A stretch of 15,761 nt of DNA from JBJXHG01 sp046160865 (GTDB taxonomy: Bacteria > Planctomycetota > UBA1135 > GCA-002686595): assembly GCA_046160865.1 (NCBI GenBank), contig JBJXHG010000127.1, positions 1-15,761 on the forward strand, written 5' to 3'. A model generated the notes under the pieces. That model was not told the origin of the DNA. It did no database searches and saw only the letters and a program-made list of their open reading frames with translations. Below are positions 1 through 9,280 of the stretch, in pieces. Positions within the stretch are counted from its first letter, which is position 1. Every line of letters starts with the position of its first letter. A program made the translations under genes and the position numbers.

Positions 1-1550
<1,550 letters not shown>

Positions 1551-1633
1551 GAGGCGGGGGATTATGGCGCGCGAGGATGGGTCGTCCACTTCCCGCGCGG
1601 TTACTCTGAAAGAAACCGCCGGCGAGGCTCGCG

Positions 1634-3970
1634 ATGCTCCGTCTTCTTTCTTCGTTCGCTTGGTTGGCCGTAGCGATTACGGCGTGCTTCGAAACGATGT
1701 CGTGCTCCGTCCAGGACGACACGACGAGTGCGTCGACCAAGCTGAGGGCCGGGCGCGCGAACTCGATCGCGGGACGCGTGGCTTGGCCCGACGGAACGCC
1801 GGCAGCCGGCGCGACGGTCGAGTGGCGTTCGATGCACGATCCCGTCACCGCGGTGCTCGGCCGAGTGTTGGGCGAGAAACGACGCGCGGTCGTGACCGGC
1901 GACGCCGGCACGTTCGCGATCGAGGACCTGGAGGACAGCGCGTTCGTGGTCGACGCATCCGCGCACCGCGCGCCGCTGACCGAGAGTGCGAGAAAGGAAG
2001 TCCCCTGGCGCGTGCGGCGCACGGACGTGCGCGCGGGGACCCGCGATCTGGCGCTCGTGCTCGCGCCCCCGGCCGCGGTCTTCGGCCGCGTCATCGACGA
2101 CGCCGGCCAGCCGATCGAACGCTTTCGCGTGCGCGCGGTGCGATCCGTTCGCACGATGCGCTCGCAGTTCGGTGACGCGGCGGCGGAAGGCCGATTCGAA
2201 GCTCGCGACGGACACTTCGAGCTTGCGGGCGTTCCGGATGGCGAGGTCGAACTCGAGGTGGACGCACCAGGAGTCACGCAGACGGTGCCGGTGCTCGCGC
2301 GCGTCCCGGACGACGCAGGTCCGCACGAGATCCTGTTGGTGCGCAACGCGCGCGTCGTCGGAACCGTGGTCGATTCGGCCGGCGCGACCGTCGCCGGTGC
2401 GGTGATCGAGCTGCGCGACGATCTGGGCAACAAGTTGCGCGCGCCGCAGCTCGAGCTCGAAGACTTGCGCACCGACGAGCGCGGCCGGTTCGACCTCGAC
2501 GTGCCGGCGCGAGTCTTGAACGTGTTTGCGTGGTCGGATGGATGGGCGGACAGCCGCGTCGAGCGACTCGTGCTGTATCCGGCGCAGTCGCGCGAGCTCG
2601 AGCTGAGCCTGTGCGCCGGCGGGCAAATCGTCGGCGAAGTCGTCGGCCGCGACGGGAAGCCCGAAGCGAATCGCGCGCTCCTCGTGCGTCGCACGCTGGG
2701 ACGCTCGCTCCCGGACGTCGTGACGGACGAAGCCGGACGATTCGAGGTCGGGGCGCTCGGCCCCGGCACATACCGGGTGCAGATTCGCGAGCTCGACCTC
2801 GACCGGATCCGCTCGACCCTCGTCGACGTGCGCGACGGCGAAACGAGCCGCGTCACGATCGGCGAGACCGGTCGCGCGCGCATCCGCGTGCACGGCACAG
2901 TGCGTGCCGACGAGATCCCGCGTGCCGACGTGCGCGTCATCGCGCGTCGTCGAGCGAACAACCCGAACTTCGAGAGCGTCGACGCAACGACGGATGCCAG
3001 CGGACGCTTCGAGCTCGGCCTCGCGGAACCGGGCACGCACGCGTTCGAGCTCGCGGGCGGGTCGACCGAAACGCTGCGCTGGGTTCGCGTTCCGGATCGG
3101 ACCGAGTTCGAGCTCGACCTCGAGCTCCCCACCGGATCGATTGCCGGACGCCTCGTCGGTCCGGACGGCGCACCGCTCTCGGACGTCCCGGTCGAGCTGA
3201 AGCCCGACGCCGCTTCGACCGATTGCACGCCGACGTACACCGCCGGCAGTCAGGACACCGACGCTGCGGGTGCGTTCGTGTTCGAGAACGTCGGACCCGC
3301 GAGCTATCGCCTCCAGGCCGGACGTGTGGTCCAGGGTGGAGCTTCGATCGCGCCGCCGTTCGGGCAGGCGACGCGTGAAGGCATCGAGGTGATCCGTGGT
3401 GCGCGCGTGCACGTCGAGCTCGCGATGTCGAAGGGCTGCGCGCTCGTCGGCTCGATTCGATACGAAGACGACGGAGCACGAGGCACGGGCATCGAAGTGT
3501 TCGGGCGCGACGAGAGCGGGGCACTGCTCGACGGGGACGACCTCGCCCTCACTGACAGCTCGGGTCGCTTCCGCATCGAAGGCCTTCCGCGGGGGAAGGC
3601 GACGTTCTTCGCGCGCGGCGTCGGCTATGCGTCGCACGAGACGCCGCCGATCGAGATCGATCCTTCGCGTGCGGCGAGCGTCGATATCGTGCTCGCGATG
3701 GCGACGCGCCTGTACGTCGACGTCATCGACGAAGCGGGCAAGGTCGTTTCGCGCGTGCAGGTGCGCGTGTTCGACGAGCGCGGCCGCGACTGCAAGGTGC
3801 GTTTGGAGAACGCATCGCCGCGCGACGAACTCGACGGTCAGCTCGAGGGCACGTTTCCGCCGGGAACCTACCGCGTCACCGCGCGACACGAAGACGGCAG
3901 ACATGCGGAGGACCGGGTCACGCTCGCCGGCACGCCGGCGGTCAGCCTTGCGCTGCGGCTCGGTCGCTGA
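1634..3970 (+). CDS. Exported lipoprotein of about eight carboxypeptidase-regulatory-like (Ig-fold) repeats
   Basis: A 778-residue protein starts with a short basic and hydrophobic leader whose ITAC (residues 15-18) fits a lipobox, so Cys18 is the likely lipid anchor. The rest is a chain of beta-sandwich repeats of about 90 residues. Each opens with a pattern such as G.V.D..G.P..GA.V. Repeat starts are seen near residues 45 (SIAGRVAWPDGTPAAGA), 149, 240 (VVGTVVDSAGATVAGA), 331, 416, 502 (SIAGRLVGPDGAPLSDV), 603 and 692. Phrases such as TDEAGRFEVGALGPGTYRV (364-382) mark the repeat ends. This resembles CarboxypepD_reg-like or SpaA/Cna-B-like folds, which are structural and adhesive modules rather than enzymes. 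No catalytic domain is visible. A GGCGAGG stretch lies just upstream of the ATG. The role in the envelope is inferred; binding partners are unknown. The gene converges with 4050-4415. Confidence 0.87.
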   Translation: MLRLLSSFAWLAVAITACFETMSCSVQDDTTSASTKLRAGRANSIAGRVAWPDGTPAAGATVEWRSMHDPVTAVLGRVLGEKRRAVVTGDAGTFAIEDLEDSAFVVDASAHRAPLTESARKEVPWRVRRTDVRAGTRDLALVLAPPAAVFGRVIDDAGQPIERFRVRAVRSVRTMRSQFGDAAAEGRFEARDGHFELAGVPDGEVELEVDAPGVTQTVPVLARVPDDAGPHEILLVRNARVVGTVVDSAGATVAGAVIELRDDLGNKLRAPQLELEDLRTDERGRFDLDVPARVLNVFAWSDGWADSRVERLVLYPAQSRELELSLCAGGQIVGEVVGRDGKPEANRALLVRRTLGRSLPDVVTDEAGRFEVGALGPGTYRVQIRELDLDRIRSTLVDVRDGETSRVTIGETGRARIRVHGTVRADEIPRADVRVIARRRANNPNFESVDATTDASGRFELGLAEPGTHAFELAGGSTETLRWVRVPDRTEFELDLELPTGSIAGRLVGPDGAPLSDVPVELKPDAASTDCTPTYTAGSQDTDAAGAFVFENVGPASYRLQAGRVVQGGASIAPPFGQATREGIEVIRGARVHVELAMSKGCALVGSIRYEDDGARGTGIEVFGRDESGALLDGDDLALTDSSGRFRIEGLPRGKATFFARGVGYASHETPPIEIDPSRAASVDIVLAMATRLYVDVIDEAGKVVSRVQVRVFDERGRDCKVRLENASPRDELDGQLEGTFPPGTYRVTARHEDGRHAEDRVTLAGTPAVSLALRLGR

Positions 3971-4049
3971 ACGACGCGCGTTCCCAGCCCGACGACACGC
4001 GCGCTCCGGGGCAAGAGTCGGTGTTGGAGACGTTAGATTGCCTTCTCGC

Positions 4050-4415
4050 TCACTCTGCCAGCATCTCCCGCAGCTTTTTCGTGGCGACCATGCAGTACGC
4101 CTCGCGCACGACCTGCATCACCTGCTCGTCGTCGTTCAGTTCGAGATCGAGCCCGACCCAGCCGCGCGGGCCCATGTAAGGCGGACGGAAGAAGCGCTTC
4201 GGCTCCGATCCGACCATCACCTCTTGCGCGCCGGTCGGAGCGTTGCACCACAGAGCGACCCGCTCGTCGCCGTGATGGTTCAGCGCGTACATCGCGAACA
4301 TCTTTTCGCGCACGCGGAACGTCGGCGCGCCCCAGGCGATCTTCTCGGCGGCTTCGGGCAGTGCGAGGCAGAGCTTGCGCACGCGCTCGAGCTGGCAGCT
4401 CTTCTTCGGGCTCAT
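4050..4415 (-). CDS. MmcQ/YjbR family protein
   Basis: A 121-residue cytoplasmic protein of the MmcQ/YjbR (DUF419) family, whose members have a small alpha/beta fold with a double-wing DNA-binding-like shape and no settled function. Family hallmarks are visible: LPEAAEKIAWGAPTFRV (19-35) followed by KMFAMY (38-43), the core WVGLDLEL (86-93), and the C-terminal REAYCMVATKKLREML (104-119), close to the usual SY..V..KLP-type ending. Its length is normal for the family. The ATG at 4415-4413 gives the natural N-terminus SPKKSCQLERVRKLCLALP. It sits alone: the terminator at 4467-4500 separates it from the upstream minus-strand genes, and it converges with the lipoprotein gene ending at 3970. Family assignment is firm; cellular role is unknown. 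Confidence 0.9.
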   Translation of the reverse strand: MSPKKSCQLERVRKLCLALPEAAEKIAWGAPTFRVREKMFAMYALNHHGDERVALWCNAPTGAQEVMVGSEPKRFFRPPYMGPRGWVGLDLELNDDEQVMQVVREAYCMVATKKLREMLAE

Positions 4416-4466
4416 GGCGTGACGCGTCTCCGTTCTCCTCGGCGATCCAAGCGAGCATCGTAGTCG

Positions 4467-4500
4467 AAAACGAGCGCGCCCCGTCGCGGGACGGGGCGCT
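4467..4500 (-). terminator. Intrinsic terminator after the 4524-5297 gene
   Basis: Read on the minus strand, a perfect 10-bp GC stem (arms 4490-4499 and 4476-4485, loop of four bases 4486-4489) begins 24 bases after the stop codon of the upstream gene. It is followed within a few bases by a run of four T (complement of 4467-4470). This is the clearest hairpin-plus-T signal in the window and probably ends the long minus-strand block. The short T-run is the weak point. Confidence 0.62.
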
Positions 4501-4523
4501 TGCCGGCCGAGCTCGATGGCGCG

Positions 4524-5297
4524 CTACTTCGGGCGTCGATCGATCACGAGCGAGCCGAACGTGATCGTCGCGGTCACGTCGCGCGCCGTGATTGTCACGC
4601 TGGCCGGAAAGAGCAGGTCGCCCTGCTTCTGGTACGTGTACTCCGCGTGGGTCGCCACCGCGTCGCGCGTCACGAGATCGAGGCGCACCGGCGCGAAGCG
4701 TCCGGGGAACGACTCCTCGAACTCGTAGCGTCCGGTGAACGCGGGTGTCTCGATCGATTCGGGCAACAGCGACGGCCGGGCGAGTGTCAGCTTCAGCGTG
4801 TCGCCATTGCGCGAGCTCGCGATCGCGACCTCGATCGATTCGTCGTTCTCCTCGCAGCCGGTGACTTTCGCGCCGGGCCGCAAGAACGACGGATCGTTCA
4901 GCGGCAAGCTGCGGAAGCAGCCCGACACCGTCGACACGACGCGCTTCTTGACCTCGTCGACGTAGCGCTGCCGCTCTGGATCGGTGCCGTCGTATGGCAC
5001 GTTCACGTCGGTCGTCATCTTGCCCGTGCTCGTGTCGATCGAGCCTTGGATCGTCAGTTGTTCGAGCGCTGCGATCACGCGCGCCGCGTCGTCACTCGGC
5101 TTGCGAGCGAGCTCCGCCTTCAAGCTCGCGATGGCCGGCGCGACCAAGTCCGTGCGCGCTTCGAAGCGCACGACGACGGCTGGCTGCGGCCATCGATACA
5201 GCTTCTTCTCCGCTTGACCGAGCCAGCTCTCGCCGTCTCGAACGGTACCGGTGCGGAAGAGTGACAGTGCGAGCAGCGCGAGCGTGGTGTGCATCAT
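4524..5297 (-). CDS. Exported protein of unknown function (257 residues)
   Basis: I do not recognise a family. The protein starts with two adjacent methionines and a short hydrophobic leader (TTLALLALSLF, 4-14), so it is probably secreted to the periplasm or cell surface. The mature part is mixed, with a central stretch carrying two cysteines (127 and 148, SGCFRS and VTGCEE) that could form a disulfide. The C-terminal third has strand-like alternation ending in TYQKQGDLLFPASVTI (221-236) and VTATITFGSLVIDR (241-254). That ending recalls LolA-like or outer-membrane lipoprotein-sorting-type beta sheets, and the end of the neighbouring YHS protein; this is inference only. The first ATG (5297-5295) was taken as start; AAGGGA lies about a dozen bases upstream, and the second ATG differs by one residue. 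It is the last gene before the hairpin at 4476-4499. Confidence 0.75.
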   Translation of the reverse strand: MMHTTLALLALSLFRTGTVRDGESWLGQAEKKLYRWPQPAVVVRFEARTDLVAPAIASLKAELARKPSDDAARVIAALEQLTIQGSIDTSTGKMTTDVNVPYDGTDPERQRYVDEVKKRVVSTVSGCFRSLPLNDPSFLRPGAKVTGCEENDESIEVAIASSRNGDTLKLTLARPSLLPESIETPAFTGRYEFEESFPGRFAPVRLDLVTRDAVATHAEYTYQKQGDLLFPASVTITARDVTATITFGSLVIDRRPK

Positions 5298-5434
5298 GGT
5301 GCGGAATCCCTTCGAAGAACGAGTTCGACGGAGGGTCGCAGCCAACTTGAAAGTGCACGCGTGCAGAATCTGCGCGCGCGGAGCGACGCGCGCACCACGC
5401 GTCGTGCACGCCGAAAGACGCCTTTTTTTCGCGT

Positions 5435-5449
5435 CGCGGCCGCGCCGCG
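5435..5449 (-). terminator. Weak hairpin just after the YHS gene
   Basis: Immediately after the stop codon of the YHS-protein gene there is a perfect 6-bp GC stem (5444-5449 with 5435-5440) around a 3-base loop. On the minus strand it is followed by a run of seven A (complement of T at 5423-5429), not T, and then a short GACGC/GCGTC stem with TTT. It may slow or end transcription, but it lacks a proper U-tract, and such short GC palindromes are common in this base composition. Confidence 0.22.
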
Positions 5450-5452
5450 GCG

Positions 5453-6520
5453 TCAGCGTGTGAAGCGCGAGTCGGCGAGCTCCACGTCGACGTCGATCTC
5501 GTCGACCGCGCCGCTCGCGTGCGCGACCGGCTTGCCGTCGACGGTCACGTGCCGGGCATGCGGAAGGACGAGCGCGCCTTTCGACCGGAAGTCGGAGTAG
5601 TCGACCGCGACGTCGGTGTTCGGACCGGACTCGAAGCGCCCGCGCCATGCGGTGCGCACGACACGCGCCGTGCCTTGCTCGACGAACAGCGTCGTGCGCG
5701 CGCCGCCGCAGCGGATCACGAGCACGTCGCAGAGCGTGTCGCCGACTTTCTGTGTGCCGGCGGCTGCGGCATCGAAGCCTTCTCGTTCGCGCTGCCGCGC
5801 GAGGTAGAGGACGTCGCGACCGAGCTGGCGACGTAGCTCGCTGCGTGCGAGCGGCGCGAGCGGCTCGCTCGTCTTCGAGCCCGCGAACGCCTCGCGCGGC
5901 GTGTCGACGTAGCGGTACGTCCAGTCGTCCCACGCGGTGTCGCGTCGCATGTCGTCGGGAAAGCGGTAGCTCACGGTTTCGTGCGTCGCGTAGGTCTTGC
6001 CGCCGCTCTCCTGCTGCGCACGCTTCGTCCAGCGGTACGACTTCAACGCGTCGACTTGCGCCGCGCCGCCGAGCGCCGCGATCACCCGATCGAGCAGCGC
6101 GCGTCCGGCCGCGCGGTCCAGGCCGGCATCGTCGAGCGGTGCCTGCTCGCGGTCGACGTGCGCCGCCGGATCCTTCGAGAAGCTCGCGCGGCACGCGTCC
6201 GACGCGAACACGTAGATGCGGCCGTCGTGTACGGCGAAGCGGTTCTGGTCGCACTTGCCCGACAACGGCCCCATGCGCGCGCACGCGCCGCCGAGCTGGA
6301 TCGCGAAGCGCTCGGGATCCGACTCGAAGCGCCGCTTGTGCTCGTCACTCGCGAACGCGTACGTGAAACCGTGGTGCTCGGCGACGCGCGTCGGATCGCC
6401 GGCGACTTCCTGACCATTCGTCAGCGCGACGGGATCGAAGCCTTTGAGCACGGCGCCAGCGGAGCCCGGCACGGCGAGAGCGAGCGCGAAGAGCGTCGTC
6501 GAGAGCAAATGGGAAGGCAT
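5453..6520 (-). CDS. Exported YHS-domain protein with a C-terminal lipoprotein-sorting-like region
   Basis: A 355-residue protein with a signal peptide (MPSHLLSTTLFALALAVPGSAGA, cut near residue 23). A YHS-type region follows: VLKGFDPVALTNG (24-36), then two matching units, TYAFASDEHKRRFESDPERF (53-72) and IYVFASDACRASFSKDPAAH (102-121). Between them lies GGACARMGPLSGKCD (77-91). YHS domains are small, often metal-linked modules; Cys80, Cys90, Cys110 and Met83 are possible ligands. From about residue 135 on the protein changes character. It has beta-rich sequence including TLCDVLVIRCGG (262-273), TLFVEQGTARVVRTAW (277-292) and GALVLPHARHVTV (315-327), like LolA/LppX-type half-barrels. The start is supported by GGAG seven bases upstream (6528-6531, complement). 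A sensor or carrier role in the periplasm is inference; the YHS call is firmer. Confidence 0.82.
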   Translation of the reverse strand: MPSHLLSTTLFALALAVPGSAGAVLKGFDPVALTNGQEVAGDPTRVAEHHGFTYAFASDEHKRRFESDPERFAIQLGGACARMGPLSGKCDQNRFAVHDGRIYVFASDACRASFSKDPAAHVDREQAPLDDAGLDRAAGRALLDRVIAALGGAAQVDALKSYRWTKRAQQESGGKTYATHETVSYRFPDDMRRDTAWDDWTYRYVDTPREAFAGSKTSEPLAPLARSELRRQLGRDVLYLARQREREGFDAAAAGTQKVGDTLCDVLVIRCGGARTTLFVEQGTARVVRTAWRGRFESGPNTDVAVDYSDFRSKGALVLPHARHVTVDGKPVAHASGAVDEIDVDVELADSRFTR

Positions 6521-6626
6521 GGAGGAGCTCCGATGGGGCAGAGGCGGCCGATTGTATCGAGCGTCCGAGATCCCCTTCCGCGTGCGCGGCTGTTCTCTTT
6601 GGAGTCCGTCCGAGAAATCGTCTGTG

Positions 6627-7616
6627 TCAGTGCGCGCGCGCTTCGGCCCGCAGCGCGGCGGTGACGCGCCACAGGCCGATCGCCGCCGGCAGGACGAGCG
6701 CGCTCGCCACGAGCATCAGGAGCGCGACGCTTTCCAGACGCCAGCCGAGCACGTCGTGAGCCGCGCGCAGGTAGTCGTTCGTCAGGCCGAACGAGCCGTT
6801 CCCCTCGTATTCCGCGCGCGCGCTCGCCTGGAACATCAATCCGAAGCACAGCACGGCATTCTTGCCGAGCAGGTACCAACCGACGGTGCCGTAGAGCGCA
6901 CGCTCGACGCTCGACTGCGTGAAGCCGCCGTCGAGCGTCTTCCACAAGCACAACGCCGCGAACGCGAGCTCGCACCCGTGACCCGCGAGCAGATGACAGA
7001 GCTCCTTGGCGCTCGTGAACGCGAGCGCGGGATACAGCACGGCGAGCGCCGCGAGCGTGACGATGCGCGCGCGACCCTCGAGCACGCGACACACCGCGGA
7101 GCTGGCTGCGAGCGCGATGACCGCGACGAGCATCGGCATCTGCTCGGAATGCACCGCCGCCGCTTCCCCCGCGAGTGAGATCGCCGGTAGCGCCGGCATG
7201 CCGCACACCCAAGCGGCGACGCAATGCCCGATCTCGTGCACGAGCGCCGACAAGAACCAGCCCATGTACTGCAGGAATGGCGTCCACGCGAAGATCGGTG
7301 CCGTAGCGAGACCGACCGCCAGGTAGATCCACGGCTCCGGCGTGAACGCGCGCGGCGCGACGACGGTGCGACGCCGCTCGACGTGCGCGCTCGTCTCGTT
7401 CGGCCGCAGAGCACGCGCGTCCGACGTCGCCGCACGCTCGGGGATCAGTGCGCGCAGGGACGCGAGCGATGACGGAGCGCGCTCCGTCGCCTCGATCGCT
7501 GGCAGGGCCTCCGCGCGCGTGCGCCGCAACATCTGGCCGCAGAGCGCGCACACGAGCGCCGACTCGTCGTTCGCTCGCCCGCAGTGCTTGCACGCTCCCG
7601 CAACCGCTGTGTCCAT
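6627..7616 (-). CDS. Zinc-ribbon membrane protein with HEXXH motif (putative M50-like metallopeptidase)
   Basis: A 329-residue protein. The N-terminus is a cytoplasmic-type zinc ribbon with two CxxC knuckles (Cys9/Cys12 and Cys23/Cys26). A charged low-complexity linker runs to about residue 90, and several hydrophobic segments follow (about 96-112, 160-175, 187-200, 215-224, 245-262, 296-315). One membrane-proximal helix carries HEIGH (127-131) in the context FLSALVHEIGHCVAAW. This matches the zinc-binding HEXXH of M50 site-2-protease-like enzymes, where the motif lies in or next to a membrane segment. The second M50 signature (NxxPxxxxDG type) is not evident; KELCHLLAGHGCE (204-216) could supply another ligand. 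It may therefore be a distant or inactive relative. No Shine-Dalgarno is visible before the ATG. The gene lies 71 bp after the hydrolase gene and 106 bp before the YHS gene, all co-directional. Confidence 0.8.
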   Translation of the reverse strand: MDTAVAGACKHCGRANDESALVCALCGQMLRRTRAEALPAIEATERAPSSLASLRALIPERAATSDARALRPNETSAHVERRRTVVAPRAFTPEPWIYLAVGLATAPIFAWTPFLQYMGWFLSALVHEIGHCVAAWVCGMPALPAISLAGEAAAVHSEQMPMLVAVIALAASSAVCRVLEGRARIVTLAALAVLYPALAFTSAKELCHLLAGHGCELAFAALCLWKTLDGGFTQSSVERALYGTVGWYLLGKNAVLCFGLMFQASARAEYEGNGSFGLTNDYLRAAHDVLGWRLESVALLMLVASALVLPAAIGLWRVTAALRAEARAH

Positions 7617-7687
7617 CGCGCGCAGTTATCGGCGGCAGGACGCGCGCGACTGTGCAGTGTTCGGCGAGCGCCGCGCGCGGATCGCGC

Positions 7688-9217
7688 CTACTGCACGATT
7701 CTCAGACGTAGAACCTCTGCGCCCGCGGGCGACTCGTCGGTCGAGGGCACGCGCCACACACCGTTCTCCTTCGCCTCGACGACCACGTCGCCGTCGACAC
7801 TCGTGCGCACGCGATCGGGGATGCGGTGCGCCTTGAGCAGCACGCGCACGAACTGGCGCTCCGCATCTACGGACGGAACGCCGCGCGCCAGGAGTTCCTG
7901 GAAGATCCGGGCCCCGTCGAGCTCCATGCTGACCGTTTCGCCGCCGACGAACGTCATCGTCGTCGACCATCCGATGTTGCTCGCGAAGAGGCCGCGCTGC
8001 CGCGCCGCGCGCGCGAAGTCGTCGGCATCGAACGTGCGCACCAGGAGCGTGCCGTGATCGAGCGCGAAGTCGCGCAGACGTGCTGCGCGCTCGATCAAGT
8101 CGATGGGAAGCAGGCCCGCCGGATCGGCGAGCGACAGCACGTGGCGCCACTCGTCGAACGAGAGCTCCTCCGAGTACGTGCGCCGCGCGTTCAGCCAAAG
8201 CATGCGCGCAGCGAGCTCGGGTCGCTCGATCGCGAGCGTTGCGGCCGCGACCGAGCTCGGTGTCGCGTGCACGATTTGCCCGCAGACGGCGTCGAGGCGC
8301 GCGCGCGCGGCGCTTTCGGGCGGAAAGAGCGCGCGCGTGCGCTCGTCGAGCGCCGCCAGCACCGCGTCCGCGCGCGCGCGCCGGGCGTCCTCCGCACTGC
8401 ACGCTTCGAAGAAGCGCGACTCCTCGGACAACAGCTCGTGCGCGTCCAGCGCGAGCTGCATGTGTCCGCCGTCACGCAGGAACACCGCGCCGTGCGGATA
8501 CAACCCTGCGCGCATGTGTTGCCGGTCGCGCTCCGAGAGCAGGGCGTCGTCCTCTGACACTACGGCGATCGTCGGCACCTTGGCCGCCTTCAGCTCGTCG
8601 ACGACGTCGACGTCCGCGATGTCGCGAAACACCGCTGCCGCGACCACACCCGCGAGCGGGCCGTGGAACGCATGCGCGAAGCGCGTCACAGCCGAGTCGG
8701 CGAGCACGGGTGCGATCAGCACGATTCTCGCGGGTCGCTTGCCATGCGCGAGCAGCTGCGCGGCCGGGATCGCTCCGAGTGACGTCGCGCGAATCCAGAT
8801 CGGCGCTCCGTGCGCGCGGCGCTCGGCTTCACCCCACATCGCGAGCGCGTCGCGCTCGAGGTTTCGCACGGACGCCGATCCGTCCGACAGGCCTATGCCG
8901 GTGTAGTCGACGACGAGCGATGCGTAGCCGAGGTCCGAGAGCTGGCGCGTGATCGCTCCGAAGTGCAGCTTCGACGACGCGACCGATCCCGAAGACTCCA
9001 GCAAGTGCAGGACGACGGGCCCGTTCGGCTGCGAGGGCACGAACACGCCGCGCAGTTGGATACCGGGCTCGACCTCGATCGCGACGCTCTCCGTTCCGCG
9101 CGCGTACCGCGCGAGCACGTTCTCGCGATCGAGCTTCATCGGCTCGATCAGCGCAGGTGGTGTCAAGCAACTCGCGCAGGCGAGTAACGCGAGCGCGGCG
9201 AGCGAACGTCGGTGCAT
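7688..9217 (-). CDS. Alpha/beta-hydrolase lipoprotein with extra C-terminal region
   Basis: A 509-residue protein beginning MHRRSLAALALLACASC, with a likely lipidated cysteine at 14 (LLAC) or 17. Residues about 45-265 form an alpha/beta-hydrolase fold: YASLVVDYTGIGLSDG (98-113), nucleophile elbow IRATSLGAIPA (142-152) with Ser146, acid candidates Asp223/Asp224 (SEDDALL), and His252 (DGGHMQLAL). The elbow is A-T-S-L-G rather than the usual GxSxG. Order and spacing of the triad are normal, so the enzyme is plausibly active as an esterase, peptidase or acyltransferase; the substrate is unknown. About 230 further residues (280-509) do not resemble a hydrolase lid and I do not recognise them. The start is well supported by GAGGAG just upstream (9222-9227, complement). 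It follows the CMF-like gene by 63 bp and is probably co-transcribed with it. Confidence 0.83.
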   Translation of the reverse strand: MHRRSLAALALLACASCLTPPALIEPMKLDRENVLARYARGTESVAIEVEPGIQLRGVFVPSQPNGPVVLHLLESSGSVASSKLHFGAITRQLSDLGYASLVVDYTGIGLSDGSASVRNLERDALAMWGEAERRAHGAPIWIRATSLGAIPAAQLLAHGKRPARIVLIAPVLADSAVTRFAHAFHGPLAGVVAAAVFRDIADVDVVDELKAAKVPTIAVVSEDDALLSERDRQHMRAGLYPHGAVFLRDGGHMQLALDAHELLSEESRFFEACSAEDARRARADAVLAALDERTRALFPPESAARARLDAVCGQIVHATPSSVAAATLAIERPELAARMLWLNARRTYSEELSFDEWRHVLSLADPAGLLPIDLIERAARLRDFALDHGTLLVRTFDADDFARAARQRGLFASNIGWSTTMTFVGGETVSMELDGARIFQELLARGVPSVDAERQFVRVLLKAHRIPDRVRTSVDGDVVVEAKENGVWRVPSTDESPAGAEVLRLRIVQ

Positions 9218-9221
9218 CTCT

Positions 9222-9227
9222 CTCCTC
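9222..9227 (-). promoter_or_regulatory. Strong Shine-Dalgarno for the hydrolase lipoprotein
   Basis: The minus strand reads GAGGAG with four bases before the ATG at 9217. It fixes this start and shows that the organism uses classical ribosome binding sites at least for some genes. Confidence 0.6.
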
Positions 9228-9280
9228 GATGCCGGCGCTCGGTCGCGCGCGGCGATGATCGTTGACTTCGGCGAGTGGCG

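Noticed and set aside
1601..3904. Very long minus-strand open frame opposite the repeat lipoprotein (also one at 1315-3240).
   Set aside because: The plus-strand frame has a signal peptide and repeated domains. The opposite frames are Arg/Ser/Ala-rich with no motifs, as expected for shadow frames in GC-rich DNA.
5354..5365. Perfect 12-bp palindrome TGCACGCGTGCA upstream of the 4524-5297 gene, as a possible operator.
   Set aside because: Several 12-bp palindromes are expected by chance in a window of this size and base composition, and nothing else supports it.
5423..5429. Seven-T run on the plus strand as a terminator tail.
   Set aside because: No plus-strand gene ends there, the preceding plus-strand stem is only about 5 bp, and for the minus-strand genes the run reads as A.
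4527..6284. A single 586-residue minus-strand frame spanning the unknown exported gene and part of the YHS gene.
   Set aside because: Only the part from 5297 down is protein-like and begins with a leader. The upstream part is a shadow of the YHS gene, which is read in another frame.
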